Below, piece after piece: positions 43,940 through 53,282 of a stretch of DNA of 64,000 nt. The DNA comes from Betaproteobacteria bacterium (lineage in GTDB: Bacteria; Pseudomonadota; Gammaproteobacteria; Burkholderiales; Usitatibacteraceae): contig JADJMI010000008.1 of the NCBI GenBank assembly GCA_016709665.1, positions 62,001 to 126,000 on the forward strand, written 5' to 3'. Every line of letters begins with the position of its first letter. The first letter of the stretch is position 1. The position numbers were made by a program, and so were the translations under genes. Under the pieces are notes generated by a model that saw only the letters and a program-made list of their open reading frames with translations, searched no databases and had not been told where the DNA came from.

Positions 43940-45238
43940 TCAGTTTTGGTGCGGGGCGGAACGTCCCAGGAGTGCAGGCGGGGCGGCGATCGACCCGCGG
44001 GCGGGAAGCGTCGACAGGATCGCGACGCCGACGGCGAGAAAAGCGAGCAGGGAGAGAATCGCCGCCGAATCGCTGCCCGTCGCCGTCGCCACCGCGCTGA
44101 AGGCGAGCGGCCCCAGGGCCGCCGATAGCCGGCCGGCGGCGGCATTGAAGCCGAACAGCTCCGCCGCCTTGCCGGGCGTGGCGAGCTGGGAGAGCCAGGA
44201 CCGGCTCACGGCCTGGATCGATCCGTAGACGAGGCCCAGCAGGGCGACCACCGCGACGGGCGTCGTCCGCGCGGTGCCGAGCGCGAGGAGCACCACCGCG
44301 GCCGCGAGGATAGCCACCATGGCAAACGTCGTCCGCCTGGGCCCCCACCGATCCGCGCCGAGGCCGAACGCGAGCGTGGCCGGTGCCGCGATCGCGTGAT
44401 AGAGCAGGGCGAGCCAGAGCAGGCCCTCGACGGTGAGCCCGAAGCGCTCGCGCAGGATGATGGCGACGAAGACGACGAGGGTCACGAGCGCGTCGTTGAT
44501 GAAGTAGTACCCCGCCAGGAATCGGAAGGGCTCGCGATGGTGACGCCAATGCCGGAGGGTGTTCCAGACGGTCGTGCCGGCGCCGCGTGCCGGCGCCACG
44601 GGCGGTTCGCCTTTCCGGCTTTCGCGGGCCAGGCCGCGTAGCCCCAGGAGGGCGGGTACGGCCAACGCGGCGTAGAGGAGGCCGGCCAGCAGGAACACCT
44701 CGTCGAGCCGGGCGACCTGCGCCTCGGCCGGTGCCACGCGCACGATGGCGATCGCAGCGAGGATCGCGACGATGCCTCCGCACAGCCCGCTCGCCCACCC
44801 GAACGCCGACACGCGCCCGATCTTCGAGGCGTCCGCCACGCGGCGGACCAGCGAGTCGTAGAGGGATGCCGCCAACGTGTAGCCGACCTGCGCCGCCACG
44901 AACAGCGCCGTGGTGAGGGCCATGGCCGCCGGGCCGGCGAGGGCCAGGGCGACCGTGGCAAGCGAACACAGCGCGGTCGCGGCCGCGAGCGGGCCGAGCC
45001 AGCGCCCCCGGGTGTCGACAAACGCGCCGACGAAAGGCGCCAGGACCCCCGCGATGCCGAACGAAAGCGCTGCGACTATCCCCCAGAGTGCCGTGGCATC
45101 GGCCCGCCCGGACGCGAGCCCCTGGACGAAGTAGACGCCGAAGAGCGACGGGAGCAGCGCGGCCCAGGTCGAACTCGAGACGTCGTAGAACGCCCAGGCG
45201 ATCACCGGCCGGGTCCGCCTCCGGGAGGCCGGCATCAT
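43940..45238 (-). CDS. MFS transporter, Atg22/UMF1-like
   Basis: 432 residues, about twelve hydrophobic helices. The first helix segment VIAWAFYDVSSSTWAALLPS and the FVDTRGRW loop match the UMF1/Atg22-like branch, whose yeast founder exports amino acids from the vacuole. The bacterial substrates are unknown. The ATG overlaps the stop of the Crp/Fnr-type regulator (ATGA), so the two form one unit and the regulator probably controls the transporter. Confidence 0.85.
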   Translation of the reverse strand: MMPASRRRTRPVIAWAFYDVSSSTWAALLPSLFGVYFVQGLASGRADATALWGIVAALSFGIAGVLAPFVGAFVDTRGRWLGPLAAATALCSLATVALALAGPAAMALTTALFVAAQVGYTLAASLYDSLVRRVADASKIGRVSAFGWASGLCGGIVAILAAIAIVRVAPAEAQVARLDEVFLLAGLLYAALAVPALLGLRGLARESRKGEPPVAPARGAGTTVWNTLRHWRHHREPFRFLAGYYFINDALVTLVVFVAIILRERFGLTVEGLLWLALLYHAIAAPATLAFGLGADRWGPRRTTFAMVAILAAAVVLLALGTARTTPVAVVALLGLVYGSIQAVSRSWLSQLATPGKAAELFGFNAAAGRLSAALGPLAFSAVATATGSDSAAILSLLAFLAVGVAILSTLPARGSIAAPPALLGRSAPHQN

Positions 45239-46035
45239 CGCCTGGCGGGACCGTCTCGATGTGATTTGGGCACGGCCCCGCGTCGGTCGGGGCGCGATCG
45301 CGCGATCGGCTTCCGCCTGGCCGGACCGGCGACGAAAGCCACCAGCCCGATGGCGTCGAGCACCCGGATCGACTTGAACCCCAGTTCGATCAGCCCCTGG
45401 CGCTGCAGCGAGCCCAGCATCGTGTTGAGCGTCTGGCGGGAGACGCCGACCATCTTCGCGAGGTTGGCCTGCGAGATGGCGAGCACGGGCGGCCCGGCGT
45501 CCGGCTGTTCGCGGGCGCGCAGGGCGCCCAGCAGGGCGATCCGCTGGCGCAGCCGGGCTTCCGGAACCATGTCGTGGCCCTGGACGATGGCGCGCAGCAG
45601 GAGCGCGTAGCGATCGAAGACGAGCCGCGCGAACTTCGGGTAGCGGTGCGGATCCTCGGCGACCAGCGCGTCGAACTTCGCCTTCGAGAGGAAGAGCAGT
45701 CGTGCCGGCGTGTGGGCGACCGCCGTCACGACGGTGAGGCGTCCGGTGAGCAGGGCGTACTCGCCGAACCAGAAGCCGGGCTCCCCGACATGGACGAGGC
45801 CTTCCTCGCCGCCCCCGATGTCACGGACCAGGTGGACCTGGCCCTCGAGCACCGCATAGAGGCCGCGGGCGGCGCTCTCCTCGAGGCTGACGACCTGGCC
45901 CCGGTCGTACTTGCGGATGACCGAAAGCGCAATGACCCGCTGGCGAAGGGGGGCTGACAGGCTTCCGAACCACTCGCCCGCAGCCAGGAATCGCTCGATG
46001 TCCTGCTGCGTCTGTTCGCCCAATTCCCGCCCCAA
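45235..46035 (-). CDS. Crp/Fnr-family transcriptional regulator
   Basis: 266 residues: a cyclic-nucleotide-binding-like domain (about 25-145, with the GEYALLTGRLTVVTAVAHT phosphate-cassette region), a long dimer helix and a C-terminal winged HTH with ISQANLAKMVGVSRQTLNTMLGSL as recognition part. There is no Fnr-type cysteine cluster. A basic tail of about 30 residues (ARRKPIARSRPDRRGAVPKS) extends beyond the usual end. The effector is unknown. It is divergent from the exported-protein operon. Confidence 0.88.
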   Translation of the reverse strand: MGRELGEQTQQDIERFLAAGEWFGSLSAPLRQRVIALSVIRKYDRGQVVSLEESAARGLYAVLEGQVHLVRDIGGGEEGLVHVGEPGFWFGEYALLTGRLTVVTAVAHTPARLLFLSKAKFDALVAEDPHRYPKFARLVFDRYALLLRAIVQGHDMVPEARLRQRIALLGALRAREQPDAGPPVLAISQANLAKMVGVSRQTLNTMLGSLQRQGLIELGFKSIRVLDAIGLVAFVAGPARRKPIARSRPDRRGAVPKSHRDGPARR

Positions 46036-46044
46036 CCTGTCGTC

Positions 46045-46145
46045 GATCCGACAAGTATGAACGATCGGCGCGAAGGGGCGATTTCGGGGCGTTTCCCGAG
46101 TTGTCGCCCTCCGGACAGGTGGCGGATCGGATGCCTCCTAGAATC
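46045..46145. promoter_or_regulatory. Divergent control region, Crp/Fnr gene / exported-protein operon
   Basis: The 141-base gap carries the inverted arms CGACAA (46049-46054) and TTGTCG (46101-46106), and a TAGAAT at 46139-46144 as a possible -10 for the plus-strand operon. Spacing is wide for one dimer site, so operator function is a guess. Confidence 0.3.
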
Positions 46146-46176
46146 GCTTCCCGCACCCGATCAGGAGATCGCTTCC

Positions 46177-46977
46177 GTGTCCCATCCTGCCCCTGCTTTC
46201 CGTGCCCTCCGGTCGCTGCGAATCGCGCTCTCGGGAGCGACGTCGGCCCTGGCTTTCGCCATCGGCGCACAATCCGCCTTCGCGCAGGCGCCTGCCCCCG
46301 TGCGCGAGCCCGAGGCCCTCGAGGCCCTGGCCGCCATGGGCAAGTACCTGCGCTCTCTCAAGCAGTTCGCCGTGCACGCCGACACGACGAGCGACCAGGT
46401 GCTCGAGAACGGCCAGAAGGTGCAGTTCGCCGGCACCGTCGACTACAAGGTGCGCCAGCCCGACCGCCTGCGCGCGGACGTGCGCACGGACCGCGTGCAC
46501 CGCCAGTTCTTCTACGACGGGGCGACGCTCACGCAGTACGCGCCGAAGCTGAAGCTCTACGGCGCCGCGAAGGTGCCGGCCACGATCGACGCGGCGCTGC
46601 AGCTCGCGGCGGACAAGCTGGACATCACGCTGCCGCTGGCCGACATGTTCTACTGGGGCACGCCGAAGTCCGGCGCGGACGCGATCCTCGCCGCGACATT
46701 CGTCGGCAAGGCGATGGTGGGTGGCGTCGACTGCGACCACTACGCCTTCCGCCAGGCCGACGTCGACTGGCAGGTCTGGATCGCCCACGGCGAGAAGCCG
46801 CTGCCGATGAAGCTCGTGGTGACGACGCGGGAGGAGCCCAGCCAGCCCCAGTTCGTCTCCGTGCTCAAGTGGGACACGAAGTCGGTATTCGGCGAGATGC
46901 CCTTCCGGTTCTCCGCGCCCAAGGACGCCCGCCGCATCCCGATCGCCTCGGCCGATGCCCCGGTGGCGTCGAAATGA
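46177..46977 (+). CDS. DUF2092-domain exported protein
   Basis: 266 residues from GTG 46177, with AGGAGA upstream. The signal sequence is VSHPAPAFRALRSLRIALSG followed by a hydrophobic stretch cleaved near AFAQA. The domain resembles the DUF2092/LolA-like beta-sheet fold (KVQFAGTVDYKVRQPDRLRADV, FFYDGATLTQYAP, DHYAFRQADVDWQVWI). LolA-like proteins bind lipid or hydrophobic ligands in the periplasm, so a carrier role is possible (inference). First gene of an operon continuing to the sulfatases. Confidence 0.82.
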   Translation: MSHPAPAFRALRSLRIALSGATSALAFAIGAQSAFAQAPAPVREPEALEALAAMGKYLRSLKQFAVHADTTSDQVLENGQKVQFAGTVDYKVRQPDRLRADVRTDRVHRQFFYDGATLTQYAPKLKLYGAAKVPATIDAALQLAADKLDITLPLADMFYWGTPKSGADAILAATFVGKAMVGGVDCDHYAFRQADVDWQVWIAHGEKPLPMKLVVTTREEPSQPQFVSVLKWDTKSVFGEMPFRFSAPKDARRIPIASADAPVASK

Positions 46978-47009
46978 CCGCGCCCGTGCCCCCGAACCAG
47001 GAGAACGCC

Positions 47010-47447
47010 ATGAAGCCCCCCCGGATCCGCCTCGCCGCCTGCCTCGCCGTCGCCGCGGTCCTCGCGACGGCCCCCGCCCTCGCGGGCCCCGCCAACCGCG
47101 ACCGCGACGTGAAGGTGAAGAACAACACGCGCACGAACGTGAACGTGGACAGCCGCAAGAACACCAACGTCAACGTGAACAGCAACCGCAACACGAACGT
47201 GAACGTCAACACGAACAGGAACGTGCACGTGGACGTCGACGTGGACCGCAACTACCACCCCATCGCCACGGCCGCCGCCGTCACCGCGACCGCCATCGTG
47301 GTCGGCTCCATGGTGCGCACGCTGCCGCCGAACTGCACCCAGATGATGGTGGGCAACGTGATGTACCAGCAGTGCGGCGGCTACTGGTACCAGCCGCAGT
47401 ACAGCGGTTCGAGCGTGACCTATGTCGTCGTCAACCCGCCGCGCTGA
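47010..47447 (+). CDS. Exported Asn/Val-rich repeat protein
   Basis: 145 residues with a signal peptide (MKPPRIRLAACLAVAAVLAT, cleaved near ALAG) and an AGGAGA site seven bases before ATG 47010. Residues about 32-78 consist of alternating Asn and Val/Asp (NTNVNVNSNRNTNVNVN pattern), then VHVDVDVDRNY. A hydrophobic segment (ATAAAVTATAIVVGSMV) and a Cys pair (NCTQ...QQCGGYWYQP) follow. The alternation would suit a beta-strand or amyloid-like stack. The terminal Tyr/Gln-rich part resembles the region after such repeats in other small surface proteins. Function unknown. Confidence 0.75.
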   Translation: MKPPRIRLAACLAVAAVLATAPALAGPANRDRDVKVKNNTRTNVNVDSRKNTNVNVNSNRNTNVNVNTNRNVHVDVDVDRNYHPIATAAAVTATAIVVGSMVRTLPPNCTQMMVGNVMYQQCGGYWYQPQYSGSSVTYVVVNPPR

Positions 47448-48414
47448 GCGCGCCGCCGGCCGCGCGCTGGCGGCCTGCGCGTTGACCGTCGCCTGCCTTC
47501 CCGCGATCGCGGAAGAGGGCGGCTCGGGCCACTATTTCCCGGGTTCCATCGCCTCTTTCATGGACGGCGTCTCGCCCACGCCCGCGCTGATCACGCGCAT
47601 CAACATCCTCAACTACCGCGGCAGCGCGGACAAGGACGTGGCGCTCCCCATCGGCGGGCTCACGGCGCTCGGCGCGAACGCGCAATCGTGGGGCTACGGG
47701 TTCAAGGTGTTCTGGCGACCGAACGTCGAGATCGGCGAGGGCTGGAGCTACGCGATGAGCACGACCATCCCGGTCGTGACCATGGAAGTGTCGGCGGAAA
47801 CGGCGGTCACGCTGGCCTCGGGCGGCACCGCGGGCGGGCCGCGGCGCACCGACAAGACCACGGGCCTGGGCGACGTGATCCTGATGCCGCTCATGTTCAA
47901 CTACACCGTCGACCCGGACTTCAGCGTGAACGCGCGGCTCACCGCCTACGCGCCCACGGGCAGTTACAAGGTCGGGCGCCTCGCGAACACGGGCAAGAAC
48001 TTCTGGACCGTGGAGCCCACGGTGGGCTTCATGTACTTCGGGCAGAAGAACGGTCGCGAAGCCTCCGTCTTCGTCGGCATGGACTTCAACCAGGAGAACC
48101 CGGACACGAAGTACAAGTCCGGCCGCCAGTTCCACGTCGACGGCACGTTCGCGCAGCACTTGCCGCTCGCCGGCGGCGTAGCGGGCGTGGGACTGGGCGC
48201 CTTCTACTACAAGCAGGTCACCGACGACAGCGGCGAGGGTGCTACGCTCGGCGCCTTCCGTGCGAAGACCCTGGGCCTGGGGCCCGTGCTCTCGTACATC
48301 CGCAAGCTCGACGGCGCGGACCTGCTGGTGGAATTCAAGTGGCTGCACGAGAACGACACCCAGAAGCGCCTGAAGGGCGACACCTATTTTCTCAAGGCCA
48401 TGCTCAAGTTCTGA
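47422..48414 (+). CDS. Outer-membrane channel-like protein (PF13557, 'MetA-pathway of phenol degradation' family)
   Basis: 330 residues: a basic start (MSSSTRRAERAAGRALAACA), a signal peptide cleaved near AIAEE, then a beta-barrel with alternating hydrophobic strands and the C-terminal aromatic residue (FLKAMLKF) needed for outer-membrane insertion. Family members are thought to help uptake of hydrophobic compounds; the phenol name is historical. The start overlaps the previous gene by 26 bases. It directly precedes two sulfatases. Confidence 0.85.
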   Translation: MSSSTRRAERAAGRALAACALTVACLPAIAEEGGSGHYFPGSIASFMDGVSPTPALITRINILNYRGSADKDVALPIGGLTALGANAQSWGYGFKVFWRPNVEIGEGWSYAMSTTIPVVTMEVSAETAVTLASGGTAGGPRRTDKTTGLGDVILMPLMFNYTVDPDFSVNARLTAYAPTGSYKVGRLANTGKNFWTVEPTVGFMYFGQKNGREASVFVGMDFNQENPDTKYKSGRQFHVDGTFAQHLPLAGGVAGVGLGAFYYKQVTDDSGEGATLGAFRAKTLGLGPVLSYIRKLDGADLLVEFKWLHENDTQKRLKGDTYFLKAMLKF

Positions 48415-48458
48415 ACGCCAGGCCGGCACCGGTTGCCGCGAATCGCCAAGGAGAAGCC

Positions 48459-50822
48459 ATGTTCATCCGACTGTCCATCGCCGCCTGTTCAACCGTCCTC
48501 GGCATGTCGCTCGCCGGGGGCGCTCGCGCCCAGGAGATCCTGCCCTTCCCGCCGGCGCCCTCCGGTTCGACGGCGGGCCTCACGATCCAGGATTCCACCT
48601 ACCGCAAGCGCGTCGAGCCCCGGCGTCTCGCCAAGGACGCGCCGAACATCCTCGTCATCCTGATGGACGACGTCGGGCCGGCCACCCCATCGACCTACGG
48701 CGGCGAGATCCGCACGCCTTCCCTCGATCGCATCGCCCGGGCGGGCATCTCCTACAACCGCTTCCACTCCACGGCCATGTGCTCGCCCACGCGGGCGGCG
48801 CTGCTCACCGGGCGCAACCACACCTTCGTGGGCAACGGGCAGATCGCGGCCATCGCCAACGATTTCGACGGCTTCAGCGGCACCATCCCGAAGACGTCGG
48901 CCACCGTCGCGGAAGTGCTCAAGGGCTACGGCTACAACACGGGCGCCTGGGGCAAGTGGCACAACACGCCCGAGGAGCAGATCACGAGCAAGGGGCCGTT
49001 CGACTACTGGCCGACGGGCTACGGGTTCGAGTATTTCTACGGCTTCCTGGCGGGCGAGGCATCGCAGTACGAGCCGACCCTCACGCGCAACACGACGCCG
49101 GTCGCCCTCAAGCACCGGAAGGGCTACCACCTCACCGAGGACATCGCGACGGACGCCATCAAGTGGCTGCGCGAGCAGAAGGCCTACGCGCCGGACAAGC
49201 CGTTCTTCATGTACTGGGCGCCGGGCGCCTCGCACGGGCCGCACCAGGTCATGAAGGAATGGGCGGACAAGTACAAGGGCAAGTTCGACGACGGCTGGGA
49301 CAAGTACCGCGAGCGCGCCTTCGCGAACGCGAAGGCCAAGGGCTGGATCCCGAAGGACGCGCAGCTCACGCCGCGCCCCGCGTCCATGGCCTCGTGGGAC
49401 TCGATCCCGGAAGCGGAGAAGCCGTTCCAGCGCCGGCTCATGGAGGTGTTCGCCGGCTTCACCGAGCACGCCGACTTCCACGCCGGCCGCATCATCGACG
49501 AACTCGACCGGCAGGGGCGGCTCGACAACACGCTCGTCTTCTACATCTGGGGCGACAACGGCTCGTCTTCCGAAGGCCTCAACGGCACCATCAGCGAACA
49601 GCTCGCCCAGAACGGCATCCCGACGAAGGTCGGCCAGCACATCCGGGCCCTGGAGGAACTCGGGGGGCTGGACGCGCTGGGCGGACCCAAGACCGACAAC
49701 ATGTATCACGCCGCCTGGGCCTGGGCGGGCAGCACGCCTTACCAGGGCACCAAGCTCATGGGCTCCTACTTCGGCGGCATCCGCCAGCCCCTGGCTGTCG
49801 CGTGGCCGAAACGCATCATGGCCGACGCGACGGCCCGGCCGCAGTTCCACCACGTGATCGACGTCGTGCCGACGATCTACGAGCTCACGAAGATCACGCC
49901 GCCGCGCATCGTGAACGGCTTCGAGCAGGACCCGATCGCCGGCACCAGCATGGCCTACACGTTCGACGACGCGAAGGCGCCCGGGCGGCGCAAGACGCAG
50001 TTCTTCGACATCATGGCGAGCCGCGGGATCTACCACGACGGCTGGTTCGCCAGCGCCCCGGGGCCGCGCGAGCCCTGGGTCGGCGGCATCCCGGCCGGCG
50101 TCAAGGACTGGTCGCCCCTCACGGACAAGTGGGAGCTCTACCACATCGACTCCGACTGGAGCCAGGCGAACGACCTCGCGGCGAAGGAGCCGCGCAAGCT
50201 CGAGGAGCTGAAGGCGCTCTTCGTCGTGGAATCCACGAAGAACAAGAACCTGCCCATCGGCGGGGGGCTGTGGTCGACGGCGCTCTTCCACCCGGAGGAC
50301 GCACCCGCCTCGGCGCTCACCGAGTGGTCGTTCGACCAACCGATCACGGGCATGCCGGAATCGGCCGCGCCCAAGCTGGGCAAGAACAGCAGTCTCGTGA
50401 CGATGGAGCTGGACGTGCCGGCCAAGGCCAACGGCGTGCTCTATGCGCTCGCGGGCTTCTCCGGCGGCGTTGCGTGCTTCGTGAAGGACGGCTACCTGAA
50501 CTACGAGTTCAACCTGTTCGAGATCCAGCGCACGAAGGTCCGTTCCCGCGCGCCCTTGCCGCGGGGCAAGGTGAAGGTCGAGGTCGAATCGAAGCTGGCC
50601 GGCGCGATCGGCGGGCCGATGGACATCACGCTTCGCGTCAATGGCGAGGTGGTGGGCCAGGGACGGGTGCCGGCGGCCATGTCGCTGCACTTCACCTCGA
50701 ACGCGACCTTCGACATCGGCGTGGACCTGGATTCGCCCGTCACGCTCGACTACTACGACCAGGCGCCTTTCGCGTTCAACGGCGCCATCGGCAAGACGAC
50801 GATCGCCTACCTGAAGAAATGA
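48459..50822 (+). CDS. Arylsulfatase (type I, formylglycine), first of a tandem pair
   Basis: 787 residues, exported (signal MFIRLSIAACSTVLGMSLAG, cleaved near ARAQE). Metal-site Asp pair in ILVILMDDVG, and the sulfatase signature MCSPTRAALLTGRN, whose Cys is the formylglycine site (C-S-P-T-R). Further conserved parts are GKWHNTP, ASHGPHQV and WGDNGSSSEG. A C-terminal beta-sandwich (about 600-787) follows the catalytic domain. Hydrolyses a sulfate ester in the periplasm; the substrate is not known. An AAGGAGAA site precedes ATG 48459. No formylglycine-generating enzyme is in the window. Confidence 0.92.
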   Translation: MFIRLSIAACSTVLGMSLAGGARAQEILPFPPAPSGSTAGLTIQDSTYRKRVEPRRLAKDAPNILVILMDDVGPATPSTYGGEIRTPSLDRIARAGISYNRFHSTAMCSPTRAALLTGRNHTFVGNGQIAAIANDFDGFSGTIPKTSATVAEVLKGYGYNTGAWGKWHNTPEEQITSKGPFDYWPTGYGFEYFYGFLAGEASQYEPTLTRNTTPVALKHRKGYHLTEDIATDAIKWLREQKAYAPDKPFFMYWAPGASHGPHQVMKEWADKYKGKFDDGWDKYRERAFANAKAKGWIPKDAQLTPRPASMASWDSIPEAEKPFQRRLMEVFAGFTEHADFHAGRIIDELDRQGRLDNTLVFYIWGDNGSSSEGLNGTISEQLAQNGIPTKVGQHIRALEELGGLDALGGPKTDNMYHAAWAWAGSTPYQGTKLMGSYFGGIRQPLAVAWPKRIMADATARPQFHHVIDVVPTIYELTKITPPRIVNGFEQDPIAGTSMAYTFDDAKAPGRRKTQFFDIMASRGIYHDGWFASAPGPREPWVGGIPAGVKDWSPLTDKWELYHIDSDWSQANDLAAKEPRKLEELKALFVVESTKNKNLPIGGGLWSTALFHPEDAPASALTEWSFDQPITGMPESAAPKLGKNSSLVTMELDVPAKANGVLYALAGFSGGVACFVKDGYLNYEFNLFEIQRTKVRSRAPLPRGKVKVEVESKLAGAIGGPMDITLRVNGEVVGQGRVPAAMSLHFTSNATFDIGVDLDSPVTLDYYDQAPFAFNGAIGKTTIAYLKK

Positions 50823-50849
50823 GCCCGACCGGGGCGAGTGGAGAATGGC

Positions 50850-53231
50850 ATGAACGACAAGCGACGATTTGCCCCGAAGTCCCTCCGCCTCGCGGGCGCC
50901 TGCCTGGTCTTCGGGGCGACCTGCGTCACGGGATGGACCGCCCCGGCGGACGGTACGTCGCTTCCCTTCCCGGCCGTGCCCTCGGCCAGCAAGGCCGCCC
51001 CGCGCCTGCAGGACTCCGTGCACAAGCGCCGCGAGCAGCCCAGGCACCTGAAGGCCGGCGCGCCCAATGTGCTCATCGTCCTCCTGGACGACGTGGGCTT
51101 CGGACAGGCGTCCACCTTCGGCGGGGAAATCAACACCCCCACCCTCACGAAGCTGGCCGACCAGGGCATCCGCTTCAACACGTTCCACACCACCGCGATC
51201 TGCTCGCCGACGCGCGCGGCCCTGCTCACCGGGCGCAACCACCAGCGCGTGGGCAACGGCACCATCGCCGAGCGGGCCGTGGACTGGGACGGCTACACGG
51301 GCGTGATCCCGAAATCCTCGGCCACGATCGCCGAAGTGCTGCGCCACTACGGCTACAAGACCGCGGCGTTCGGGAAGTGGCACAACACGCCCGCCGACCA
51401 GACGACGGCCATGGGGCCGTTCGACCGCTGGCCGACCGGGCACGGCTTCGACTACTTCTACGGGTTCCTCGCGGGCGAGACGTCCCAATGGGAGCCGCGC
51501 CTGGTCGAGAACACGAACGTCATCGAGCCGCCGCACGACGAGACGTACCACCTGAGCGAGGACCTCGCGCAGCGTGGCATCGACTGGCTGCGCAAGCACC
51601 GCGCCTACGCGCCGGACAAGCCCTTCCTCATGTACTGGGCGCCGGGCGCGGCGCATGGCCCGCACCAGGTCGGCAAGGAGTGGTCCGGCAAGTACAAGGG
51701 CAAGTTCGACGCGGGCTGGGATGCCTACCGCGAGCGCGTGTTCGCCCGCCAGAAGCAGCTGGGCTGGATTCCCGCGGACACGAAGCTCACGGCGCGGGCC
51801 GATTCGATGCCGGCCTGGGACAGCATCCCGGCCGCCCAGCGGCCCTTCCAGCTTCGTCTCATGGAGATCTACGCGGGCTTCGTCGAGCATGTCGATGCGC
51901 AGGCGGGCCGGGTGATCGACGAGCTCGAGCGCCTGGGCGTGCGGGACAACACCATCGTGATCTACATCTTCGGCGACAACGGCGCGAGCGCCGAGGGCCA
52001 GAACGGCACCATCAGCGAGCTGCTGGCGCAGAACGGCATCCCGAACACGGTCGAGCAGCAGTTGGCCGCCCTGGAGAAGATCGGCGGCCTGGATGCCCTG
52101 GGCTCCCCGAAGACGGACAGCATGTACCACGCGGGCTGGGCCTGGGCCGGCAACACGCCGTTCCACCACACCAAGCTCGTGGCCTCGCACTTCGGCGGCA
52201 CGCGCAACCCGATGGTCATCTCGTGGCCCAAGGGCATCAAGCCCGATCCCGCGCCGCGCGCGCAGTTCCACCACGTGAACGACATCGCGCCGACGCTCTA
52301 CGAGGTCATCGGCGTCAAGCCGCCCGCCGTGGTGGACGGTTTCAAGCAGGATCCGGTCGACGGGGTGAGCCTGGCCTACACCTTCGCCGACGCGAAGGCG
52401 CCCACGCGCAAGAAGGTCCAGTACTTCGACAACAACGGCAGCCGCGCGATCTACAAGGACGGCTGGGTGGCCGCCACGTTCGGCCCCCTCGTCCCGTGGC
52501 TCCCGGGCGCGCCGGGACTGGCCGAATGGGATTCCGCGAAGGACAAGTGGGAGCTCTACGACATCCGCGCGGATTTCTCGCAGGCCGTGGACCTGGCCGC
52601 GAAGGACCCGAAGCGACTGGCGGCGTTGCAGAAGACGTTCGATGACCAGGCGCGCGCCAACGGGGTCTATCCGCTGGGCGCCGGCATCTGGCTGCGCCTT
52701 CATCCGGAAGACCGCATCAAGACGCCCTACACGAGCTGGCAGTTCGACACCAAGACCGTCCGCATGCCCGAGTTCACCGCGCCGGGCCTCGGGCGCGAGT
52801 CGAGCGTGGTGACGATCGATGCCGAGCTGGGCGACAAGGCCTCGGGCGTGCTCTATGCGTTGGGCGGATCGGGCGGCGGCCTCGCCCTGTACATGGACAA
52901 GGGCCACCTGGTCTACGAATACAACATGATGATCATCGAGCGGTTCGTCGCGCGCTCGGCGGGCCCCCTTGCCGCGGGCAAGCGCCGCATCGAGGTCTCG
53001 ACGGTGCTCGATGGCCCGAAGCCGCTCTCGCCCGCGCAGGTCGTGCTGAAAGTCGACGGCGTCGAGGTGGCCCGCACGACGGTCAAGCGCACGGTGCCGG
53101 CCGCCTTCTCGGCGAGCGAGACCTTCGATGTCGGCGTGGACCTCGGCTCGACGGTGTCGCTCGACTATTACGCGAGGAGGCCGTTCCGCTTCGACGGCCG
53201 CATCGCCGGCGTCAAGGTGGAACTCAAGTAG
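50850..53231 (+). CDS. Arylsulfatase (type I, formylglycine), second of a tandem pair
   Basis: 793 residues from ATG 50850, which has GGAG seven bases upstream; GTG 50838 is an alternative. Same architecture as its neighbour: LIVLLDDVGFGQAS, the signature ICSPTRAALLTGRN (Cys to formylglycine), GKWHNTP, AAHGPHQV, FGDNGASAEG, then a C-terminal beta-sandwich. By eye it shares about half its residues with the first copy, so the pair arose by an old duplication and may differ in substrate. The last 190 bases have a second, near-identical copy at 54638-54831. Confidence 0.92.
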   Translation: MNDKRRFAPKSLRLAGACLVFGATCVTGWTAPADGTSLPFPAVPSASKAAPRLQDSVHKRREQPRHLKAGAPNVLIVLLDDVGFGQASTFGGEINTPTLTKLADQGIRFNTFHTTAICSPTRAALLTGRNHQRVGNGTIAERAVDWDGYTGVIPKSSATIAEVLRHYGYKTAAFGKWHNTPADQTTAMGPFDRWPTGHGFDYFYGFLAGETSQWEPRLVENTNVIEPPHDETYHLSEDLAQRGIDWLRKHRAYAPDKPFLMYWAPGAAHGPHQVGKEWSGKYKGKFDAGWDAYRERVFARQKQLGWIPADTKLTARADSMPAWDSIPAAQRPFQLRLMEIYAGFVEHVDAQAGRVIDELERLGVRDNTIVIYIFGDNGASAEGQNGTISELLAQNGIPNTVEQQLAALEKIGGLDALGSPKTDSMYHAGWAWAGNTPFHHTKLVASHFGGTRNPMVISWPKGIKPDPAPRAQFHHVNDIAPTLYEVIGVKPPAVVDGFKQDPVDGVSLAYTFADAKAPTRKKVQYFDNNGSRAIYKDGWVAATFGPLVPWLPGAPGLAEWDSAKDKWELYDIRADFSQAVDLAAKDPKRLAALQKTFDDQARANGVYPLGAGIWLRLHPEDRIKTPYTSWQFDTKTVRMPEFTAPGLGRESSVVTIDAELGDKASGVLYALGGSGGGLALYMDKGHLVYEYNMMIIERFVARSAGPLAAGKRRIEVSTVLDGPKPLSPAQVVLKVDGVEVARTTVKRTVPAAFSASETFDVGVDLGSTVSLDYYARRPFRFDGRIAGVKVELK

Positions 53232-53282
53232 CGTGGACGGGGTGGCCCGATGCCGCTTCCGGATCCGGAAGGACCCGACCTC

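Noticed and set aside
46057..46176. Earlier ATG start for the DUF2092 protein
   Set aside because: The upstream part has no homology and would bury the signal peptide. GTG 46177 has an AGGAGA site at correct spacing.
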